From an uncultured Alphaproteobacteria bacterium (GTDB lineage Bacteria; Pseudomonadota; Alphaproteobacteria; Rhizobiales; Aestuariivirgaceae): 64,000 bases of DNA. Within the stretch, counting starts at the first letter, position 1. The number at the start of each line of letters is the position of its first letter. The position numbers and the translations under genes are program-made. The DNA lies in the NCBI GenBank assembly GCA_937870685.1, contig CALMZX010000105.1, positions 16,312 to 80,311 on the forward strand, in the 5' to 3' direction. Below the pieces are notes generated by a model. The model saw nothing but the letters and a program-made list of their open reading frames with translations. It was not told the origin of the DNA and made no database searches. This document shows, piece by piece, positions 8,403-17,899 of the stretch.

Positions 8403-9896
8403 ATGACTGACCGCGCCTTCTCGCTGCTCAGGACGGTCCTGTTTCCCGTCCTGTCGACCCTGCGCCGCCGCGCGGGCGGCGAAAGCCTGCCGGTTGCGCC
8501 CCATCATGGCATCCCCGCTCTTCATCTGGGTGGCGTGATACTCGAACGCAGATCCATGCGTGATGTTGGCCCGGCCGAGAGTCTCATTGCTGACACCATG
8601 TACGGCGGCATCTATGAATTTGGCGGCGTGAAAGTGGAGGCCCTGCCCGATGACGTGTTTGCCTGCAGTGCACCGGGCCCTGCCTGGAAAAGTGGTCTCT
8701 TGCGCATGGACTGGCTGGCTGGCTTCCGCACCAGTGGCCGCGCCCTGCACGGCCTGTTTGCGCTCCGGTTGCTGGCATGCTGGATGAAGACCAGACCCGC
8801 CCGGCTCTCACGGGCGGACCAGACCGCACAACTCTTCAATCTCGCATTGCATGCGCCAGCCATTGCCGGAACGCAAAGCCCTGCGGCCATTGCCCTCGCC
8901 ACAGCCGCGATTCTCCGGGCCCAGCATCCGGTAAACAGACTCAAGGTGGCAACTCCAAGGGATGCCTTCGAGAGATCAAAGGCGCTGCTGGCCGCACATC
9001 TTGCCACCCGGCAAGTGGACAGCCAGCGCACCCGGCTGGTGGCTGATCTGGAGCAGGCGCTGTCCAGTCTTCTGCACGTTGATGGCAGCCTGGTCACAGG
9101 CAGCGTTGATGACTTGTGTAACGTGGATGCTGACCTGACGGTTCTCACCGACGGTCTCTCGAAGGCGGGTGATGGTCTCCCTCCGGGACTTGTTGCGCTG
9201 CGCGGCAGGATGTCCGCCTGCCTCGCATTGCTCACGCGCCCGGACGGCACACTTGCCTTTGCTGAAACGGCGGACTTGCAGGCATCGCGCCCCGCTTCCC
9301 CCGTGCCAGCCTGCGCAATCGCGCCGCATGCCGGACACGCGCGCCTCTCCTGCGGCCAGACCGTACTCATCGCAGCGCTGGCCTCACCGGGACAGGCCGC
9401 ACCGTTCCGCGCCGAGATGAGCGATGCCGGCAGGCCTCTGCTCTGGCTGGAACGGTCGGGTGACCGGCAGAAGGGTCATGGCTCCCTGATCTGCGCAACC
9501 GGTGGCACCCTCCTCGAAATCAACGGTGCGGGCCAAATGGCAGACCGACAGCACATTGCGCTGTTTCTGTCCGGAGACGGCTCAGACCTGCGTCTTGAGG
9601 ACCTGTCATCGGGCCATCGCACTGCTTGTTATGTCTTGCATGTGCCGGACCAGACAAGACTGTCGACAACCCATGGCGGCACGGGAGCCATGATTGTGCC
9701 CGCAACAGGCCTTTCCTGGCAGCTCCTTGTGCGCGGCGCGAGGGTGGAAATGGAACAGGGATTTCTGCGCGTATTTCCCGAAACTGGCCCGGCGCAGGGG
9801 TTTAATCTTGCCCTCAAGCGCATTGCCCGAACGGAGCGCGCGGCACGCCCGGTCAAGAGCCGTGGCAGAGATGCCGGAACACCCCGGCTCCTTTAG
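8403..9896 (+). CDS. Heparinase II/III-like family protein (tentative)
   Basis: This 497-residue protein shows no strong motif. The N-terminal half looks alpha-helical and the C-terminal half is beta-strand-like with repeated short hydrophobic blocks such as GHARLSCGQTVLIA and GHGSLICATGGTLLEI. Position just before purH, length, and the helix-then-beta layout match the heparinase II/III-like proteins found there in many Hyphomicrobiales. Those have an (alpha/alpha) toroid plus a beta-sandwich, and may act on an unknown polysaccharide. I see no clear signal peptide, and catalytic residues cannot be placed. A GTG at 8394 is an alternative start. The assignment rests largely on synteny. Confidence 0.6.
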   Translation: MTDRAFSLLRTVLFPVLSTLRRRAGGESLPVAPHHGIPALHLGGVILERRSMRDVGPAESLIADTMYGGIYEFGGVKVEALPDDVFACSAPGPAWKSGLLRMDWLAGFRTSGRALHGLFALRLLACWMKTRPARLSRADQTAQLFNLALHAPAIAGTQSPAAIALATAAILRAQHPVNRLKVATPRDAFERSKALLAAHLATRQVDSQRTRLVADLEQALSSLLHVDGSLVTGSVDDLCNVDADLTVLTDGLSKAGDGLPPGLVALRGRMSACLALLTRPDGTLAFAETADLQASRPASPVPACAIAPHAGHARLSCGQTVLIAALASPGQAAPFRAEMSDAGRPLLWLERSGDRQKGHGSLICATGGTLLEINGAGQMADRQHIALFLSGDGSDLRLEDLSSGHRTACYVLHVPDQTRLSTTHGGTGAMIVPATGLSWQLLVRGARVEMEQGFLRVFPETGPAQGFNLALKRIARTERAARPVKSRGRDAGTPRLL

Positions 9897-9941
9897 TCAC
9901 ATCCGGCAAATTTGCGGTTCCGGTTGGCGGGTGCTTTGGCT

Positions 9942-11558
9942 ATGAGCCGGGCTATGACAACCGCCAAATCCGCCCTCGCTCTCCGCCCCATCACTCGCGC
10001 CCTGCTGTCTGTGTCCGACAAGACCGGCCTCCTGCCCTTCGCCAAGTCCCTGGCCGGACACGGAATCGAATTGCTTTCAACGGGTGGTACCGCCAAGGCC
10101 CTGCGCGAAGCAGGACTTGCCGTGCGCGATGTCTCAGAGGTCACCGGCTTTCCCGAAATCATGGATGGCCGCGTCAAGACGCTGCACCCTGCCATCCATG
10201 GCGGCCTGCTCGGCGTGCGCGGCAATGCCGCCCACCAAAAGGCGCAGGCCGACAACAACATCCGCCACATCGACCTTCTGGTGGTCAATCTCTATCCTTT
10301 CGAGGAAACTGTTGCGCGCCGCGCATCCGAAGGCGACACGATCGAAAACATTGATGTGGGCGGGCCGGCCATGATCCGCGCTGCCGCCAAGAACCATGAC
10401 GGCGTAACTGTGGTGGTGGAGCCCGCGGACTATGCCCTCGTCATGGAGGAGCTGGCGCAACTTGGCGGCGCGACAACCTTGGCGACGCGCCGGATGCTCG
10501 CCGCCAAGGCTTTCGCCCGTACCTCAAGCTACGACGCGGCCATTGCCGCATGGTTCCAGTCACAACTTGGTGATGCGTTGCCGGAACGCATCATCATCGC
10601 GGGCACGCGTCAGATGAGCCTGCGCTACGGCGAAAACCCTCACCAGAATGCTACGCTCTACCGCAGCAACGATGGCCGCACCGGGCTTCTGGATGCGCGC
10701 CAGGTTCAGGGCAAGGAATTGTCCTACAACAACATCAACGATTCCGACGCGGCGCTCGAGTGCGTCTCGGAATTTCCGGCCGCCTCACCGGCTTGCGTCA
10801 TCGTCAAGCATGCCAACCCGTGTGGCGTCTCGGTGGCCGGCACACTTGCGGACGCCTATGCCAAGGCGCTGGCCTGCGATCCGGTGAGTGCCTTTGGCGG
10901 CATCATTGCCCTGAACCAGCCGCTCGACGCGGCAACCGCGGCATCCATCAGCGCCATTTTCACCGAGGTCATCCTGGCGCCGGGGGCTTCTGAGGAGGCC
11001 CTGTCCATCATCGCGGCAAAGAAGAACCTGCGACTGCTGCTGCTGCCGCAAATGCCGGACGCCAAGGCCCGGTCGCATTTTGCCAAGACCATTGCCGGAG
11101 GGCTGCTGGTGCAGTCTCGTGACGCCACGGGTCTCGAAGAAATCGCCATGACGGTGGTGAGCAAGAGGGCACCATCGGCGCAGGAACTGGCCGACCTCCG
11201 TTTTGCATGGCTTGTTGCCAAGCATGTGAAGTCCAATGCCATTGTTTTTGCAAAAGATGGCGCGACGGTGGGCATTGGTGCTGGCCAGATGTCGCGTATC
11301 GATTCCACCCGGATTGCCGTCAGCAAGTCAATGGATGCCGCGCGCCATGCCGGCGGTGACACACCGCTGGTGCGTGGTGCCGTTCTCGCGTCAGATGCAT
11401 TCTTTCCGTTTGCCGATGGCATAGAGGCGGCAGCAGATGCCGGTGCCACAGCCATCATCCAGCCCGGCGGCTCGATCAAGGATGACGAAGTGATCAAGGC
11501 AGCAGATGCCCGCGGCCTTGCCATGATCTTTACAGGGCAACGGCACTTCCGCCATTGA
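9942..11558 (+). CDS. purH: Bifunctional AICAR formyltransferase / IMP cyclohydrolase
   Basis: The 538-residue enzyme performs the last two steps of IMP synthesis. The N-terminal MGS-like cyclohydrolase domain starts [12 protein letters not shown] and includes [14 protein letters not shown] and [17 protein letters not shown]. The transformylase domain follows, with [31 protein letters not shown] and the terminal [11 protein letters not shown] block. All are classical PurH signatures. The start could be ATG 9942 (GGCGGG upstream) or ATG 9954. It runs on from the heparinase-like gene by 45 bases and may be cotranscribed with it. Confidence 0.96.
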   Translation: MSRAMTTAKSALALRPITRALLSVSDKTGLLPFAKSLAGHGIELLSTGGTAKALREAGLAVRDVSEVTGFPEIMDGRVKTLHPAIHGGLLGVRGNAAHQKAQADNNIRHIDLLVVNLYPFEETVARRASEGDTIENIDVGGPAMIRAAAKNHDGVTVVVEPADYALVMEELAQLGGATTLATRRMLAAKAFARTSSYDAAIAAWFQSQLGDALPERIIIAGTRQMSLRYGENPHQNATLYRSNDGRTGLLDARQVQGKELSYNNINDSDAALECVSEFPAASPACVIVKHANPCGVSVAGTLADAYAKALACDPVSAFGGIIALNQPLDAATAASISAIFTEVILAPGASEEALSIIAAKKNLRLLLLPQMPDAKARSHFAKTIAGGLLVQSRDATGLEEIAMTVVSKRAPSAQELADLRFAWLVAKHVKSNAIVFAKDGATVGIGAGQMSRIDSTRIAVSKSMDAARHAGGDTPLVRGAVLASDAFFPFADGIEAAADAGATAIIQPGGSIKDDEVIKAADARGLAMIFTGQRHFRH

Positions 11559-11613
11559 CGCTTGAATCCGGCGCGGTCTTCCCCACATTCTCCCGCCAGA
11601 AGAGGAGAATGCC

Positions 11614-11934
11614 ATGCTTGTTACAACCACGAACACGGTCGAGGGTCACCGCATCCTTGAGTACAAGGGATTGGTCGCGGGCGAAGCCATCCTGGGCGCG
11701 AACCTGTTTCGCGATCTTTTTGCCTCCATCCGCGATATCGTGGGTGGCCGCTCCGGATCCTATGAGAAAGTCCTCAACGATGCCCGCCAGACCGCAATCG
11801 CCGAGTTGACCGACAAGGCCGCCCGCCTTGGCGCCAATGCCGTGATCGGCGTGGATATCGACTACGAGACCGTGGGCACAAACGGTTCAATGCTGATGGT
11901 TACCGCCGCAGGCACGGCAGTACGGATTGAGTGA
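11614..11934 (+). CDS. YbjQ/UPF0145 family protein
   Basis: This 106-residue cytoplasmic protein matches the YbjQ family. It begins [19 protein letters not shown], has the [24 protein letters not shown] core and ends [22 protein letters not shown] with [11 protein letters not shown]. The family forms a pentameric, putative heavy-metal-binding fold; its function is not established. A good ribosome site AGAGGAGA lies just upstream of ATG 11614. A strong hairpin follows the stop, and 65 bases downstream lies a tRNA fragment, so this is probably the last native gene before the nap segment. Confidence 0.88.
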   Translation: MLVTTTNTVEGHRILEYKGLVAGEAILGANLFRDLFASIRDIVGGRSGSYEKVLNDARQTAIAELTDKAARLGANAVIGVDIDYETVGTNGSMLMVTAAGTAVRIE

Positions 11935-11953
11935 CACCAGCGCAAATGCAGAA

Positions 11954-11972
11954 CGCGCGCCTGTGGCGCGCG
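11954..11972 (+). terminator. GC-rich hairpin after the ybjQ-like gene
   Basis: An eight-base-pair perfect stem (CGCGCGCC / GGCGCGCG) with a three-base loop lies 20 bases after the stop codon. No T-run follows, so it may act as a Rho-independent-like pause or an mRNA 3'-end stabiliser rather than a full intrinsic terminator. Confidence 0.5.
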
Positions 11973-11998
11973 CTGTCTGAGGTCGGTCATTGGAAAAT

Positions 11999-12036
11999 TG
12001 GAGCGGGCGACGCAAATCGAATCCGTGACCCGAACC
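11999..12036 (-). pseudogene. tRNA-Gly 3'-end fragment (candidate att remnant)
   Basis: Read on the minus strand, these 38 bases match the last 38 bases of the intact tRNA-Gly(GCC) at 19117-19154 at 31 positions without gaps. They cover the 3' acceptor strand with CCA, the whole T-arm and the variable loop. The 12 bases TGGAGCGGGCGA (plus strand) are identical in both copies. Two T-stem pairs differ by compensatory changes, so this looks like the end of a related but distinct tRNA-Gly rather than random decay. No matching 5' acceptor strand (CGCCCGC on the plus strand) is found upstream, so it is not a functional tRNA. Confidence 0.65.
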
Positions 12037-12383
12037 CCCAAGGCAAAACCCGTTCCGGCATCCACCGGGTTTTTGATGTCCTTGTCGAGGAGCGCAGGAT
12101 GGGGACAGCCCGGAAGGTCCGGGAGAACCCGGCATATTGGCCAAGACCCCCGAAAATCCTGAACTCTGATCCAGAGTGGCACGCTGTGGTGAGGAGGATT
12201 GTGCGAGGACTTGTGTGGGACAATGAACGCGCGCCTTTTCATACCTTTGTGATCAAGGCATTTTTCCCCCCGATGGATTGGGAAACCTGGAAAATGCTTG
12301 GTGGCGGGCTGGCGTTTGGAGACAGAACACCTGCGGGAATATCTTCACTCTGAAGGGTGCAGTTCGCTGAATGCCGTCTGAAT

Positions 12384-12397
12384 TTGATCGAGATCAA
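12384..12397 (+). promoter_or_regulatory. Perfect FNR/FixK-type box upstream of nap
   Basis: TTGATCGAGATCAA matches the FNR/FixK/Anr consensus TTGAT-N4-ATCAA at all ten defined bases. It ends 84 bases before the napF start, a suitable distance for class II activation of a promoter in between. This predicts oxygen-limitation control of nitrate reduction. The regulator itself is not in the window. Confidence 0.8.
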
Positions 12398-12481
12398 AGA
12401 CTGTCAGAACCAATTTTCGGAAACTGACTTGCTGGCTGTTGGCATTTCAGTGCAGTGCGGTTTTGAAGAAATCAGGAACCA

Positions 12482-12829
12482 ATGGCACACCAATTGACTC
12501 GCCGGGGCTTGTTCAGGGCGGTTTCCGCAACAGATACTTCATCCGCAGCCCTGCGCGATGACCGCCATTTTGCCCTGATCGGTGCCTCTTGCCTCGAAAC
12601 CAGGGGAACATGTTGCCGCCGCTGCACGGATTCCTGTGACGTGTCTGCCATCCGCTTCCGCCCCATGGGTGGGGGCCGCGCCATCGCACTTCTTGACCAG
12701 GAGGCCTGCACCGGATGTGGTGACTGTCTCCCGGTCTGCCCCGTCAACGCAATCGAACTGGTGTCGAAAGACAGGGCTGCACTGGTCGCGGGGCTTGTTG
12801 GCGAAACATCGGGAGTTCCAAAACAATGA
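12482..12829 (+). CDS. napF: NapF ferredoxin-type protein
   Basis: This 115-residue cytoplasmic iron-sulfur protein begins the nap operon. It has the NapF-like N-terminus MAHQLTRRGLFRAV and two visible cysteine clusters, CxxxxxxCCRRCxxxC (about 38-52) and the canonical CTGCGDCLPVCP (about 75-86). Canonical NapF carries more clusters, so this is a short form. NapF is thought to interact with NapA during cluster insertion or maturation in the cytoplasm. A Shine-Dalgarno AGGA precedes ATG 12482 and the stop overlaps napD as ATGA. Confidence 0.88.
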   Translation: MAHQLTRRGLFRAVSATDTSSAALRDDRHFALIGASCLETRGTCCRRCTDSCDVSAIRFRPMGGGRAIALLDQEACTGCGDCLPVCPVNAIELVSKDRAALVAGLVGETSGVPKQ

Positions 12830-13146
12830 TGCAGAATTTCAACGTCTGCGGACTGATCGTCCACCTCTCGCCGAGACATGGGGAAGCAGCCGCAGAACAG
12901 ATTGCCAGACTGCCTGGCGTTGACATCCATGCCTCGTCCGGTGTCGGCCGGCTGGTGGCGACGGCGGTTGACACCGCTGCATCGCTCGCCATCGACCAGA
13001 TCGCCGCCATCCACCGCCTGCCAGGCGTTGTTGCCGCCTCCATTGTCTATCACGGATTTGAGCAGTCTGGCGGCACCCCGCCGGACGCACCGCAATCCCA
13101 AACCGAAGCACTTCACCAATCACAAGACCGTTCAAAGGGGAACTGA
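12826..13146 (+). CDS. napD: NapD, chaperone for NapA
   Basis: The 106-residue protein starts NVCGLIVHLSPRHGEAAAEQIARLPGVDIH, the conserved NapD opening. NapD is a small ferredoxin-fold cytoplasmic protein that binds the twin-arginine signal of NapA and holds back export until the molybdenum cofactor is inserted. The roughly 25 C-terminal residues (rich in Gln, Ser and Pro) extend beyond the usual fold. The start overlaps the napF stop, and napA begins three bases after its stop. Confidence 0.92.
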   Translation: MMQNFNVCGLIVHLSPRHGEAAAEQIARLPGVDIHASSGVGRLVATAVDTAASLAIDQIAAIHRLPGVVAASIVYHGFEQSGGTPPDAPQSQTEALHQSQDRSKGN

Positions 13147-13149
13147 GCC

Positions 13150-15684
13150 ATGCCCGAGACCGTCCACCTCACACAGAATCGCCGCGATGCAATGAAGCTT
13201 GCGGCCGCCACTGCGGCGGCCTCGGTTGCGGGTATTTCCCTGTCGCCGGAGGCCGGCGCGCAAGCCGGAACTGATGGCATCCGCTGGGACAAGGGCGTCT
13301 GCCGCTTCTGCGGAACCGGTTGCGGTGTCATCGTCGGCACCAAGAACGGACAGGTTGTCGCCACGCAGGGTGACCCGGATGCACCGGTGAACCGCGGCCT
13401 CAACTGCATCAAGGGCTACTTCCTGTCGAAGATCATGTATGGCGAAGACCGGCTGAAGCAGCCGCTGCTGCGCATGAAGGACGGCAAGTACAACAAGGAC
13501 GGCGATTTCACGCCCGTCTCTTGGTCAGACGCCTTCACCATCATGGCGGAGAAGTGGAAGGCAGCGCTCAAGGCCTCTGGCCCGTCGGCCATCGGCATGT
13601 TTGGCTCCGGACAGTGGACGATCTGGGAAGGCTACGCGGCCTCCAAGCTGTACAAGGCCGGCTTCCGCTCCAACAATCTCGATCCCAATGCCCGCCACTG
13701 CATGGCCTCTGCTGTCGCAGGTTTCATGCGCACCTTCGGTATCGACGAGCCCATGGGCTGTTACGATGACATCGAACACGCCGATGCCTTCGTGCTCTGG
13801 GGTTCGAACATGGCCGAGATGCATCCCATACTGTGGTCGCGCCTCACAGACCGGCGCCTCACCCACGAGGGCTGCGAGGTGCATATTCTTTCAACCTTTG
13901 AACACCGCTCGTATGAGCTTGCGGACAACCCGCTGATCTTCACCCCGCAAAGCGACATGGCCATCCTCAACTACATCCAGAACTATATTGTAAATTCGGG
14001 AGCGGTGAACCAGGACTTCGTCAGCAAGCACACGGAATTTGCCCATACCGTCACTGACATTGGCTACGGTCTGCGGCCCAAGCATCCGTTGGAGGAGAAG
14101 GCCGTCAACGCCTCGCACAAGGCGGGCAAGGATGGCGCGCAGGATCCGGCCGGCATGAAGGACAAGATCGGCTTCGAGGCCTACAAGAAGCTGCTGGAAC
14201 CCTACACGCTGGACTACGCCCATCAGGCTTCGGGTGTGCCCAAGGAGAACCTTGAGCGCCTGGCCAAGCTCTACGCCGATCCGAACAAGAAGATCGTGTC
14301 CTACTGGACCATGGGTTTCAACCAGCACACCCGTGGTACCTGGGTGAACAACATGATCTACAATGTGCATCTGCTCACCGGCAAGATCGCCGAGCCGGGC
14401 AACGGGCCGTTCTCGCTCACGGGCCAGCCTTCGGCCTGCGGCACGGCGCGCGAAGTCGGCACGTTCTCGCACCGCCTTCCGGCCGACATGGTGGTGGTCA
14501 ACGAAAAGCACCGCGCCGTCACGGAGAAAATCTGGCAGCTTCCTGAGGGCACCATCCCGGACAAGCCAGGCTATCACGCCGTGCTGCAGAACCGCATGCT
14601 GAAGGACGGCAAACTCAACGCCTACTGGGTGCAGTGCACGAACAACATGCAGACCGCGCCCAACATGAATGAAGAGGGCTACCCCGGTTACCGCAATCCG
14701 GCAAACTTCGTGGTGGTGTCGGATCCCTATCCGACCGTGACCGCACTTGCTGCAGACCTGATCCTGCCGACAGCCATGTGGATGGAAAAGGAAGGCGCCT
14801 ATGGCAATGCCGAGCGCCGCACGCAGTTCTGGCGCCAGCAGGTGAAGGCGCCCGGAGAGGCCATGTCGGATCTCTGGCAGACCATGGAGTTCGCCAAGTA
14901 CTTCAAGGTCGAGGAAGTCTGGCCGGAGGAACTCATCGCCAAGAAGCCGGAATACCGGGGCAAGACACTGTTCGACATTCTCTACGCCAATGGCGAGGTC
15001 AACCGGTTCCCGGCAACCGAATGCCAGAAGGGCTTTGACAACTCCGAGAGCGGCGCCTTCGGCTTCTATGTGCAGAAGGGCCTGTTCGAGGAATACGCCA
15101 AGTTTGGCCGTGGCCACGGCCATGACCTTGCCGACTTCGAGCAGTATCATCAGGCCCGCGGCCTGCGCTGGCCGGTGGTCGACCAGAAGGAAACGCTCTG
15201 GCGCTTCCGCGAAGGCTACGACCCCTATGTGAAGCCGGGCGAAGGCGTGTCCTTCTACGGCAAGCCCGACGGCAAGGCCCGCATCATCTTCTGCCCGGAT
15301 GAGCCGGCTGCGGAAGCCCCTGACAGCGAATTCAACCTGTGGCTCTGCACGGGCCGTGTGCTTGAACACTGGCATTCCGGTTCCATGACCCGGCGTGTTC
15401 CTGAACTCCACCGCGCGGTGCCATCCGCCGTACTGTTCATGCACCCGGATGATGCCGATGAACGGCAGTTGCACCGTGGCCAACCCGTGAAGATCCAGAC
15501 CCGGCGCGGCGAAGTCGTCACCCGGATCGAGACCAAGGGACGCAACAAGCCGCCGCGCGGTCTGGTCTACTTCCCGTTCTTCGATGAATCGCAGCTGGCC
15601 AACAAGCTCACCCTGGATGCCACCTGTCCGATCTCCAAGGAAACGGACTTCAAGAAGTGCGCCTGCAAGGTCGTGTCGGCCTGA
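13150..15684 (+). CDS. napA: Periplasmic nitrate reductase catalytic subunit
   Basis: This 844-residue molybdoenzyme reduces nitrate to nitrite in the periplasm. A twin-arginine signal (R11-R12, in [14 protein letters not shown]) is followed by the [4Fe-4S] cysteines C51, C54, C58 and C86, and by the molybdenum-ligand Cys184 within [10 protein letters not shown]. Mo-bis-MGD binding regions such as [11 protein letters not shown] and the C-terminal [16 protein letters not shown] are intact. Length and all motifs match active NapA rather than assimilatory NasA. A strong ribosome site AAAGGGG precedes the ATG. Its immediate partners are NapD before it and the NapGH quinol dehydrogenase after it. 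Confidence 0.98.
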   Translation: MPETVHLTQNRRDAMKLAAATAAASVAGISLSPEAGAQAGTDGIRWDKGVCRFCGTGCGVIVGTKNGQVVATQGDPDAPVNRGLNCIKGYFLSKIMYGEDRLKQPLLRMKDGKYNKDGDFTPVSWSDAFTIMAEKWKAALKASGPSAIGMFGSGQWTIWEGYAASKLYKAGFRSNNLDPNARHCMASAVAGFMRTFGIDEPMGCYDDIEHADAFVLWGSNMAEMHPILWSRLTDRRLTHEGCEVHILSTFEHRSYELADNPLIFTPQSDMAILNYIQNYIVNSGAVNQDFVSKHTEFAHTVTDIGYGLRPKHPLEEKAVNASHKAGKDGAQDPAGMKDKIGFEAYKKLLEPYTLDYAHQASGVPKENLERLAKLYADPNKKIVSYWTMGFNQHTRGTWVNNMIYNVHLLTGKIAEPGNGPFSLTGQPSACGTAREVGTFSHRLPADMVVVNEKHRAVTEKIWQLPEGTIPDKPGYHAVLQNRMLKDGKLNAYWVQCTNNMQTAPNMNEEGYPGYRNPANFVVVSDPYPTVTALAADLILPTAMWMEKEGAYGNAERRTQFWRQQVKAPGEAMSDLWQTMEFAKYFKVEEVWPEELIAKKPEYRGKTLFDILYANGEVNRFPATECQKGFDNSESGAFGFYVQKGLFEEYAKFGRGHGHDLADFEQYHQARGLRWPVVDQKETLWRFREGYDPYVKPGEGVSFYGKPDGKARIIFCPDEPAAEAPDSEFNLWLCTGRVLEHWHSGSMTRRVPELHRAVPSAVLFMHPDDADERQLHRGQPVKIQTRRGEVVTRIETKGRNKPPRGLVYFPFFDESQLANKLTLDATCPISKETDFKKCACKVVSA

Positions 15685-15733
15685 TCACCGCGAACACCCG
15701 AGCGCAAGGAGGGGGCACGCGCCCGCCGCAGAG

Positions 15734-16510
15734 ATGAAGGACAACGTCCGCCAGCAACCGAAGCCGCCCGATCCCGCGCGCCGCAAGGCCCTGCGTGATG
15801 CGGCGCGGCTGGGTGGCGGTGCCCTTGTCGCGGGCATGGCGCTTGCCGGGCATGCGCTGCAGTCCAGTGCCTTGCCTGCGCAAAACCTGCGCCCGCCGGG
15901 GGCCATCGCCGCAGACGGGTTCCTATCCGCCTGCGTGCGCTGCGGACTGTGCGTGCGGGACTGTCCGTACGGCACGTTGAAGCTTGCTGGCTGGAGCGAC
16001 GGACCGGCGACAGGCACCCCCTTCTTCACGGCCCGGGACGTGCCTTGCGAGATGTGCGACACCATTCCGTGCGTGAAGGCGTGCCCGACCGGCGCGCTGG
16101 ACAAGGCGCTGACCGACATCGGTGAGGCCCGCATGGGGGTCGCCGTCATCACCAGCCGCGAAACCTGCCTCAACCTGCAGGGACTGCGCTGCGATGTCTG
16201 CTACAGGGTCTGCCCGGCAATCGACAAGGCCATCACCCTTGAAACAACCCACAATGCGCGCACCGCGAAGCATGCCGTCTTCGAACCGGTGGTTCATGCC
16301 GACGCCTGCACGGGCTGCGGCAAATGCGAGAAGGCCTGCGTGCTCGATGAGGCGGCAATCAAGGTGCTGCCGCTGCAGATTGCGGCTCTTTCGCAGGATT
16401 CCCACTACCGCCGGGGCTGGGACGAGAAGGACAAGGCGGGCGCTCCGCTCGTCTATGCGCCCCTGAAACTGGATGTCCGAAAGCCGCAGGCGGGAGCCGA
16501 CCTGCCATGA
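15734..16510 (+). CDS. napG: NapG, periplasmic ferredoxin-type quinol dehydrogenase component
   Basis: From ATG 15734 the protein has 258 residues. A twin-arginine-like signal (ARRKALRDAARLGGGALVAG) is followed by four cysteine clusters of the CxxCxxC type, including CVRCGLCVRDCP, CEMCDTIPCVKACP and CTGCGKCEKAC. That is the 4x[4Fe-4S] pattern of NapG. With NapH it forms a quinol dehydrogenase feeding electrons to NapB/NapC and NapA. The only in-frame start lies about 20 bases after an AGGAGGGGG stretch, an unusually long spacing that may lower its translation. The stop overlaps napH. Confidence 0.93.
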   Translation: MKDNVRQQPKPPDPARRKALRDAARLGGGALVAGMALAGHALQSSALPAQNLRPPGAIAADGFLSACVRCGLCVRDCPYGTLKLAGWSDGPATGTPFFTARDVPCEMCDTIPCVKACPTGALDKALTDIGEARMGVAVITSRETCLNLQGLRCDVCYRVCPAIDKAITLETTHNARTAKHAVFEPVVHADACTGCGKCEKACVLDEAAIKVLPLQIAALSQDSHYRRGWDEKDKAGAPLVYAPLKLDVRKPQAGADLP

Positions 16511-17427
16511 GCGCCAACCGTTTCCCCTATGCCGCAGCGCAAGTCCGGAAAGGCCTCTGGCAATCCCGGCGCTTCCTTGTCCTGCGAAGGCTGGCGCAGG
16601 CCGCTTTCCTGCTGCTCTTCCTGAGTGGCCCGGTTGTCGGCATCTGGATCAGCAAAGGCACGCTCGCGTCGTCGCTGACGCTGGGTGTTCTTCCTCTCAC
16701 GGACCCGTTCATCCTGCTGCAATCCGTTGCCGCCCGCCATTGGCCGGAAGCAACGGCACTCGCCGGTGCCGCCATTGTTCTCACCACCTATCTTCTTGCG
16801 GGTGGACGCAGCTACTGTTCCTGGGTTTGCCCGATCAACCCGGTGACCGACCTGGCCGCGTGGCTGCGCCGCCGCCTCGGCATCACCCAATCTTCGAAAA
16901 TCCGGCCGGAGCTGCGCTACTATCTGGTCATCGCGGTGCTGGCGGTGTCTGCCGCAACGGGCATGCTGGCCTTTGAACTGGTGAACCCGGTGACCGCATT
17001 TCACAGGGCCATCGTCTATGGAGCGTGGACCAGTGCCACGGGTGCCATCCTGATCTTTGCCTTCGATCTTCTGGTCGCGAAGAACGGCTGGTGCGGCCAT
17101 CTCTGTCCTGTCGGTGCGTTCTACGGTGGTGTCGGAAGCGCAACGCTTCTGCGTGTCTCCGCCACGCGCCGTGATGCCTGCGATGACTGCATGGATTGCT
17201 TTGCCGTCTGCCCGGAACCGCAGGTCATCTCTCCGGCCTTGCGTGGCAACAGGACAGGCGTTGGCCCCGTCATTCTCTCCGGTGACTGCACCGTTTGCGG
17301 GGCTTGCATCGATGCCTGCCCCGAGCGGGTTTTCACATTGACCCACCGCTTCGACACGCGCCTGCTGCCATGCAGCGCCACCTCACAACCCGAAACACCT
17401 GCCGCTTACGAAAGGACCACACCATGA
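16507..17427 (+). CDS. napH: NapH, membrane quinol dehydrogenase iron-sulfur subunit
   Basis: This 306-residue protein has about four transmembrane helices and the paired CxxxCP motifs CSWVCPINP and CGHLCPVGA, thought to contact quinol. A C-terminal domain with two [4Fe-4S] clusters follows (CDDCMDCFAVCP and CTVCGACIDACP). This layout defines NapH. With NapG it offers a second route, besides NapC, from the quinol pool to periplasmic nitrate reductase. Start and stop both form ATGA overlaps with napG and napB. Confidence 0.95.
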   Translation: MSANRFPYAAAQVRKGLWQSRRFLVLRRLAQAAFLLLFLSGPVVGIWISKGTLASSLTLGVLPLTDPFILLQSVAARHWPEATALAGAAIVLTTYLLAGGRSYCSWVCPINPVTDLAAWLRRRLGITQSSKIRPELRYYLVIAVLAVSAATGMLAFELVNPVTAFHRAIVYGAWTSATGAILIFAFDLLVAKNGWCGHLCPVGAFYGGVGSATLLRVSATRRDACDDCMDCFAVCPEPQVISPALRGNRTGVGPVILSGDCTVCGACIDACPERVFTLTHRFDTRLLPCSATSQPETPAAYERTTP

Positions 17428-17885
17428 CCAGGCCCACAGAAGTCCGCCGTCCCGCCCTGTTGTCTGCGCTGCTTTCTGGCTTCCTGCTGGCAGGTCCGGT
17501 TTGGGCGCAGGATGCCCCGGCCGTCAAAGCCCTGCGCGACGCCAATCTCAGCGAGACTTCTGCCGCCCCTGACATCTTCAAGCAGTCGCTTCCCTCCGGC
17601 GGTTTCGACAGGGCATACCGGCAGCAGCCGCCGCTGATCCCGCACAAGGTCGACGGCTACCAGATTTCCCTGACCAACAACGCCTGCATGGAATGCCATG
17701 ACTGGCCCAACAACACCAAGGTCAAGGCACCGAAGATCTCGGAAACCCACTATGTTGACCGCCAGGGTGTGCGCCTCGACAAGGTGGCAGGCACACGCTA
17801 CTTCTGCCAGCAGTGCCACGCGCCGCAGGTCGACACGCAGCCGCTTGTCAACAACGTTTTCCAGAACGCCACGCAAGCCGAGTAA
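17424..17885 (+). CDS. napB: NapB, periplasmic diheme cytochrome c subunit
   Basis: The 153-residue precursor has a signal peptide (core LLSALLSGFLLAG, cleavage near VWAQ-D) and two heme c sites, CMECH (88-92) and CQQCH (128-132). The preamble GGFDRAYRQQPPLIPHKVDGYQI is typical of NapB. It passes electrons to the NapA iron-sulfur cluster in the periplasm and needs the Ccm cytochrome c maturation system, which is not in this window. The ATG overlaps the napH stop. Confidence 0.96.
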   Translation: MTRPTEVRRPALLSALLSGFLLAGPVWAQDAPAVKALRDANLSETSAAPDIFKQSLPSGGFDRAYRQQPPLIPHKVDGYQISLTNNACMECHDWPNNTKVKAPKISETHYVDRQGVRLDKVAGTRYFCQQCHAPQVDTQPLVNNVFQNATQAE

Positions 17886-17899
17886 TGGGGCACACGCCA

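Larger units (their letters stand above)
11935..12481. other. 547-bp gap between the ybjQ-like gene and napF
   Basis: The gap holds the post-ybjQ hairpin, the tRNA-Gly fragment and, near its right end, the FNR-type box for the nap operon. A frame from 11931 to 12353 is open (140 codons) but runs through the tRNA fragment, has no ribosome site and resembles no family I know, so I do not call it. The last 120 bases are AT-richer than the flanks, as expected of a promoter region. Confidence 0.7.

Noticed and set aside
11931..12353. 140-codon plus-strand frame between the ybjQ-like gene and napF
   Set aside because: It runs through the tRNA-Gly fragment, has no ribosome site and matches no family I know.
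13891..15483. 530-codon minus-strand frame
   Set aside because: Shadow of napA, produced by strong third-position G/C bias.
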